From: Cocos nucifera
Lineage: Eukaryota > Streptophyta > Magnoliopsida > Arecales > Arecaceae
Assembly (NCBI GenBank): GCA_006176705.1
Contig: QRFJ01004932.1
Location: 1 to 64,000, forward strand
Direction of reading: 5' to 3'
DNA length: 64,000 nt
Position 1 is the first letter of the stretch, and the number at the start of each line of letters is the position of its first letter. The notes under the pieces were generated by a model, which saw only the letters and a list, made by a program, of their open reading frames with translations, was not told the DNA's origin and did not search any database. Positions 58,993 to 64,000 of the stretch are shown in pieces. Both the position numbers and the translations under genes were made by a program.

Positions 58993-61900
58993 ATGTCTTC
59001 CGAAACCTCTCAATCTGTCGGTTCGTGGAGCTCATCTGGGCCGACCTTCTTAGACCCCGCTCCTCTAGTCGAGGTTAACCCTAGGAGTATGTCCCATCAG
59101 TCTTTCGTTTCGGACACCATCCCTTCTATTCTCACCCCGAATGACCTTTTTCTGATCAGGATTCAGTACGAGATCCCCCCAAAGTACGACCTTGATATCC
59201 CAAGGTTGGACGACCGCGCCAATTCGCCTCCGATCGGTCGATTTTGCTTATATCTGGAAGTCTTGCGTGCTGGGTTTCGACTTCCACCTCCTTCATAGTT
59301 GCCCTATTTCGCTTTTTGAACATTTCCTTTGCCTCCGTAGTACCGAACTTCTTTCGGTTCGTAATCGGCTTTTTTTTCCTTTGTCGCTTGGCCGAAGTTC
59401 AGCCGACAGTCTCTTTGTTCTGAAATTTCTATACCTTTAAACGTCATCCTTCCGCAAAGGACGGGTGGTACTTATCCCCTCAGTTCGGTAGGAAGGGGTT
59501 GCTGAAAGGCGCTCCTTCCGTTCATAACTGAAAGGAGTACTTCGTCCGATGTCCGACCTACAGCTCGATCTTCCCCCCTGGGGCTTCCTTAGGGAATCCG
59601 TCCGCCAAGCTCTTAGCTTGGACAGAACCGACCTCGAGTCTTCTAACAGGCTCAAGGCTTATCGAGCTCCCGATCTCCTCGAGCTTTTGAAGGAACAGAC
59701 CTTATTCAACCCTGGCCTGAGCCCTCTTGATCCAGCCAGTATTAATGTATACATGTATGGCTTTTGTGAAATTTGACGCATACCTCGACTGATCGCGATT
59801 TCTTCTTTGCTGCAGAGATGGACTCCGATGCTGCCGGGAGGCTCGCCAAGGGCCTGTATACCAAGAAGAGAAGGGGGCGGCTCCAGGTGAAAGCTCAAAA
59901 AGGGTGAAGGTCGACGGTCCCAGCTCCGAGGTCCCGGATATCCACGCGGCTACTCGCGAAGCCACTCCTAGTGTCGATATCCTCTCAATCACCGAGGGCA
60001 ACGTCGGGAGTGAGGACCCTCAGTCCCCCACACCCTCGGGTCTCCCCACTGGGGGTTCGGTGCTAGAGCCCCTCAACGAAAGGGTCGAAGACAACAAAAA
60101 GAAGAGGGCTGCTGTTGCGAAGGTGGCCCGAAAGGCTCGTCCAGGCGGGTCGAGCGACAGCGGTGGCGACGACCTGGGGGCAGATCCCTTCGGCAATCCG
60201 GAGTTCATCCGGGACCTGATCGACAAGTTCATCCTGCCCAGAGAGGCGGACCGCCTAGTCGACCCCGATCAGATGCAGTTCGTCTAGGAATCCCTTGGAA
60301 CTTTCCTCAAGGTAGTCATCTTGCCATATTGCCCTTTCATCGTATATATGTATTTACCGTTATCATTTTTATCTTATCGTGACTCATCCATGGCAGTCGG
60401 GCCATCACATACTGGCTCACCTCAAGAGGATAAGTCGCCAGGAGACGGAAGCGTCGAAGGTCCAGGAGGACCTTCGGGCAGAGAGGTTTATTGCTTGTGC
60501 GGGAAGGTCGCCGAGGCCGAGCGCCTCGTGGAGGAGAAGGCGGTGGAAAATGAGGATCTCTGGGGGGCGCTTCGGAGGGAGGAGCTTGTCTCGACCGGGC
60601 TCATGGCTGCATTGATCTTGGAGGAGGAGGCTGAGATAAGAGTCGCCGAGCTGGAGGCTTAAATGTCGAAGTCTACTTCGGAGGCGATAGCCTGAGCCGT
60701 GGAGTTCAAAGCCTCCTTCGAAATGAAAGACTTGAACATCGCATTTGGCCACGAGGCATTCATAAAGGGCTTCGAACTCTATGAAGGTAGGGTGGCCCGG
60801 AGGTTTCCTGAGCTTGACCTCAGCTTCCTGGGGGAGGAATTCGACGAAGAAGCGGGGCCGTTCGGAGCTGCGGTCGACTCTTCTCTCGTCGAAGTAGTCC
60901 CTGACTCCTCTGAGCTCGCTACCGAGGTGCCTAAGCTCGTGTAGGAGCCCGCGGTCGCTACTGAAGCATCGGTCAAACCCACTCTCGAGTCCACGGTTGT
61001 CCCTGGAGTGTCGAGCTCCTCCACTGCTTCCCCTCTAGAGGTCGGGGGCCTTGACAGTCGTATATTATATTATATATTTTTATTTTATTTTTTTGTGTAC
61101 CTAAAAATTTTTAGTTAAATGAAAGCGAATTTACTTTTGTCCATGCCTTTCCTCATATTGATGTTTTGCCACGTGATACCCAGCATACTTTCAATAACCA
61201 GAGTCGTAACTCGCTATCCCCAGTCGACGCCGACCCTTTACCTCAGGGAGTTCCGCTTAAACCTCTAATAGAAAGCTTAAAGGAGGTACACCACCTGAAG
61301 AGGAAGTTGAAGAGGGTGGAGGACGACCTTCAAGCTTCTCAGAGAAATGCTTCGGAGGCGACCAAATTGGTCACTCGCCTCCATAATCTGCATATGGACT
61401 ACGTGAGCTTCGGCATCCAGAAAGGCAGCTTCGATAAGGAGATCGCCGAGCTCAAGAAGAACGCCAGTGATAAATCCTGGGCACTAATGGTGAAGATCAG
61501 CTCTCTCGAAGCCGATCTTAAGGCGGCGAGTGAGAAGGTCCATCTACTAAAGGGGAGTTCGCCGTGATCCATTGACAAGGCCCGATATGAGTGGGATTGG
61601 TCGAAGAGGTTCTCCGCGCTTCAGAAGCAACTGCATGACGCCGAGCTTACTTATGATACCTACCGGTTGGGTTGGAGCGAAAGGATATCCTAGCTTGAGC
61701 AAAGGCTTCGTGCTGCTAACAGCGAGGTAATCCAGCTCCAAAAACTACTTGATGATTGTCACTAATCCGGCGCGAGCGGGGAATCAGAGCAGGTTGCTTC
61801 CTAACGAGGATTCTGGGTGAGCTTTTGGAAGCGGTGGGGAGGGAGAAGGCCGAGGTTCAACGGCTAAGGATGCAGCTGTCGTACGAGCAGCAAGCCGTTA

Positions 61901-62092
61901 AGGAGGCCGAGGCTGAGTCGGAAGTCTTAAGGAAGCAGCGGCGGGAGCAAGAGAACAAGTTCGGGCACGTCAACAGAATGTATATAGATGGCCTATATAA
62001 GAAGCTTGAGGAGTAAATCCTTAAGCTAAAGCAGTCTCTGGTGATGGCGGGGGTTAACAGCCCAAAGTCTGAGGGTTCCGAGCCTCTTTAGG
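58993..62092 (+). pseudogene. Antisense gene, putative gypsy-type transposon family (Transposase_28-like)
   Basis: It starts MSSETSQSVGSWSSSGPTF. The N-terminal part has IPSILTPNDLFLIRIQYEIP and GRFCLYLEVLRAGFRLP, the signature of the plant 'putative gypsy type transposon' family (Pfam PF04195, from memory). A one-base deletion near 59296 breaks the frame, as the inverted copy shows. Later parts in other frames hold DPFGNPEFIRDLIDKFILP, coiled-coil stretches (60480-60660, 61260-61560, 61840-62015: KLKRVEDDLQASQR, LRMQLSYEQQAVKEAEAE) and end near 62092. AT-rich gaps with GT and AG edges (about 59747-59815, 60312-60395, 61059-61182) could be introns, but the phases do not all agree. It runs opposite to the element. 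Antisense ORFs of this kind are known in Tat elements; their role is unknown. Confidence 0.65.
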
Positions 62093-62319
62093 GCTTCGGC
62101 CTTTCTTCTTCCTTCTTTTCATGTAATCAGCCTTGCCGACCTTTATTTTGCTTGTAATGAACTTATGTTTATAATAAGATGGTACCTTTTTTTGTCATCG
62201 TTCGCCTTATATGAACTTAATGCTTGCTTGTGTCTTCATTTTTCCCACTTTGCCTTTCTTCTGTGTTGTCTTTCGAAGAAGTGGTTGTTGTGGATGCCTA
62301 TCGGGAGTGGGGAGACTAC

Positions 62320-62884
62320 TGTTGGGGGCGAGCCTGCTCCTGCCAAAGTTCGGCCAGATATCTGATTATTGAATGATCCCGTCTGATAGTGACGACCTGG
62401 ATTGACCCTTGACCGAATTCGTAAGGCCCTCCTTTCGGACTCCTTCCGCCGAATTTCTTTTGAACTTCTCTACTAGTCAAAGTTCTTTCGGACTTCTTCG
62501 CCAGTCGAACTCCTATCGGACTCCTTCAGCCGGACTTCTCCTTCCAGTCGATTGCAGGGCCCCGTCTGATCGAGTTTCCGCGAGACTCACTCAGCAGAAT
62601 TCCTTCCAAACTCCTCTCGGCTATTTGAAAGGACCTTGACACTTGTTCTTGATATAACGAATAATAGCCAAGGCATGGTCGACCTTGAGAACATCCGAAC
62701 TCCCCTGAAACAATAGTAACTAGGAACTCTTCATCGCTTGCAGCTATCCTATTCGATCTTCAGCTATCAAGTCCCAACGGACTGGCACGTCGCGATAACA
62801 GACACTACCCTCCGTAACAAACTCTGCGTGGCCCTGAACGGCCCACTACCAGATGGTTAGGGCCGTTCCTATCAGTTTGTTACA
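62320..62884 (+). repeat. Truncated 5' LTR of inverse element
   Basis: It is the reverse complement of 57780-58389, with GGCGAGCCTGCTCCTGCCAAAGTTCGG at the start and TATCAGTTTGTTACA at the break, just before where the TATA would be. Confidence 0.75.
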
Positions 62885-62889
62885 AAGGA

Positions 62890-63560
62890 GATGTTCAAAA
62901 AGCGAAATAGGACAACTACGAAAGGAGGTGGAAGTCGAAGCCCGGCACGCAAGACTTCTATATACAAGCAAAATCGACCGGTCGGAGGCGAACTGGTGCG
63001 GTTGTCTGACCCTGGGATGTCAAGGTCGTACTTTGGTGGGATCCCGTACTGAATCCTGATCAGGGAAAGGTCGCTCGGGGTGAGGATTGAAGGGATGGTG
63101 TCCGGAACGAAAGGCTGATGGGACATACTCCTAGGGTTAACCTCGGCTAGAGGAGCGGGGTCTAAGAAGGTCAGCCCGGATGAGCTCCACGAATCGACAG
63201 ATTGGGAGGTTTCGGAAGACATACAGATCAAAGTAACCCCCCCTCGAAAAACCTCGAAAAGTAGGAAAAAACGAAGCGTGAAAACTTGTACAGAAAAATC
63301 GGGAGAGCAAGAAGTAAAAGAAGCAAGAGTAATTGAAAACAGGTGTTGAGGGGCTGACCTAAGCTGGTTAAGAATGACAAAGTGACGACGAGGATGACGG
63401 GAATCGGACGGAGGAACGCCCGAAATCAGGGAAGACGAGGGGAGGGATTGAAGATCTTGAACGGAAGAAGAACGGATGACGAAGGAAGAAGAAGACTCAG
63501 GCGAGAATGGGTTCCGGAGGTGGGAGAAGCCCTTAAATAGCCAAGGGGAGCCCGACATAG
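62890..63560 (-). pseudogene. N-terminal part of a second antisense gene copy
   Basis: The minus-strand frame 63558-62872 is open for 228 codons. The part from MSSETSQSVDSWSSSGLTF on matches 58993-59330, with SILTPSDLSLIRIQYGIPPK and RFCLYIEVLRAGLRLPPPF. It continues without the one-base deletion of the other copy (LFRFLNISF) until the deletion junction at 62885. The upstream residues before MSSETS are likely untranslated leader that happens to be open. Confidence 0.65.
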
Positions 63561-63831
63561 TTATGATGACAAATACTGTTCGGTCGGACCATGAGTGCTG
63601 TGTGTCCTACTCGTCATGACAGAGTGACGGCTACGGGCGAATCCTTAATTGCGCCGTGCTTGGGGCAGTATCACGGCGGGAAAGTCGAAGGGCCGTCTTC
63701 TCAAGCTCATTTCAAATTTAAAGAGCTTCGACGCCAGCGCGGTAAACGCCCAAACGTCTTGTCCTAACGAGCGCGGGAAACCAAAAAGAACTTCGTCAGA
63801 TGCATCTACACTCTCTTCCTTCGAACTTCGA

Positions 63832-64000
63832 GTTGGGGGCGAGCCCGCTCCTACCAAAGTTCGGCCTGATATCTGATTGCTGACTGATCCCGTCCGGTAG
63901 CGACGACCTGGATTGTCCTTTGACCGAATTCACAAGGCCCTCCTTCCGAACTCCTTTCGTCGAATTTCTTTTGAACTTCTCCGCTAATCAAACTCCTCCC
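63832..64000 (+). repeat. 3' LTR of inverse element, cut by window edge
   Basis: GTTGGGGGCGAGCCCGCTCC followed by CAAAGTTCGGCCTGATATCTG matches 62320-62480 and the reverse complement of 58230-58389. It is preceded by CTTCGA exactly as in the third element. Confidence 0.75.

Larger units (their letters stand above)
57526..64000 (-). mobile_element. Third Tat-like gypsy element (3' end, runs off the window)
   Basis: An LTR in minus orientation (57526-58389) is followed on its right by internal sequence that holds a plus-strand (antisense) gene. That order, with the antisense gene next to the 3' LTR, marks this as the 3' end of a minus-strand element. It is interrupted from 62320 by a second, oppositely oriented relative. 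Its pol, gag and 5' LTR must lie beyond the window. Confidence 0.75.
62320..64000 (+). mobile_element. Deleted Tat-like element in inverse orientation (runs off the window)
   Basis: It starts TGTTGGGGGCGAGCC at 62320 inside the third element's internal region. The first 565 bases are the U3 part of an LTR. At 62884/62885 this changes directly to the antisense-gene region, and a second LTR begins near 63832. The rest of the 5' LTR, gag, pol and most of the antisense gene are gone. A possible target site, ACTAC, precedes it; the other side is out of the window. Confidence 0.7.

Overview
The window looks like plant nuclear DNA, most probably from a monocot. The only host gene found has a very GC-rich first coding block followed by AT-rich introns, which is typical of monocots. 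Nearly everything else is decayed LTR retrotransposon sequence. A palm or related commelinid would fit, but the species is a guess.

Layout, left to right. Positions 1-11730 hold the remains of a minus-strand Ty3/gypsy element of the Tat type: 3' tandem repeats, an integrase C-terminal scrap, and a 1.9-kb LTR full of tandem repeats. A decayed Ty1/copia element (Copia-1, 1020-6544) sits inside its repeat array. Microsatellites and AT-rich DNA follow. At 12601 a plus-strand host gene starts. It encodes a PHD/RING-type zinc-finger protein, and seven exons were reconstructed by splice sites and phase: 12601-12632, 12711-13038, 20376-20565, 20638-20687, 56082-56174, 56246-56334 and 56520-56598. They join to 287 codons without a stop. 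The last exons are not in the window.

Intron 4 of this gene is about 35.4 kb and is packed with transposons: an LTR-like block (21197-22535), a truncated Tat gypsy element (22536-26179), a long-LTR copia element (Copia-2, 26570-47125) that carries a full-length Tat gypsy element (33264-43360, target duplication GTACC), a PIF/Harbinger-like MITE (47440-48337), an internally deleted chromodomain gypsy element (50346-55009, target duplication TCAAT) and a probable SINE (55690-55808). Intron 7 is open at the right edge. It contains the 3' end of another minus-strand Tat-like element (from 57526) with an antisense gene of the putative gypsy-type transposon family, and an oppositely oriented, deleted relative (62320 to the edge). 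Together these make a long inverted repeat.

No retroelement gene is intact: stops, frameshifts and lost catalytic residues are visible in all of them. The parts do not form a metabolic system. They record successive nested insertions into the introns and upstream flank of one expressed-looking zinc-finger gene. I did not find a convincing new functional system. The most unusual material is the antisense gene with its conserved TATA-like box, the hairpin-rich arrays in the Tat element, and the deleted chromodomain element.
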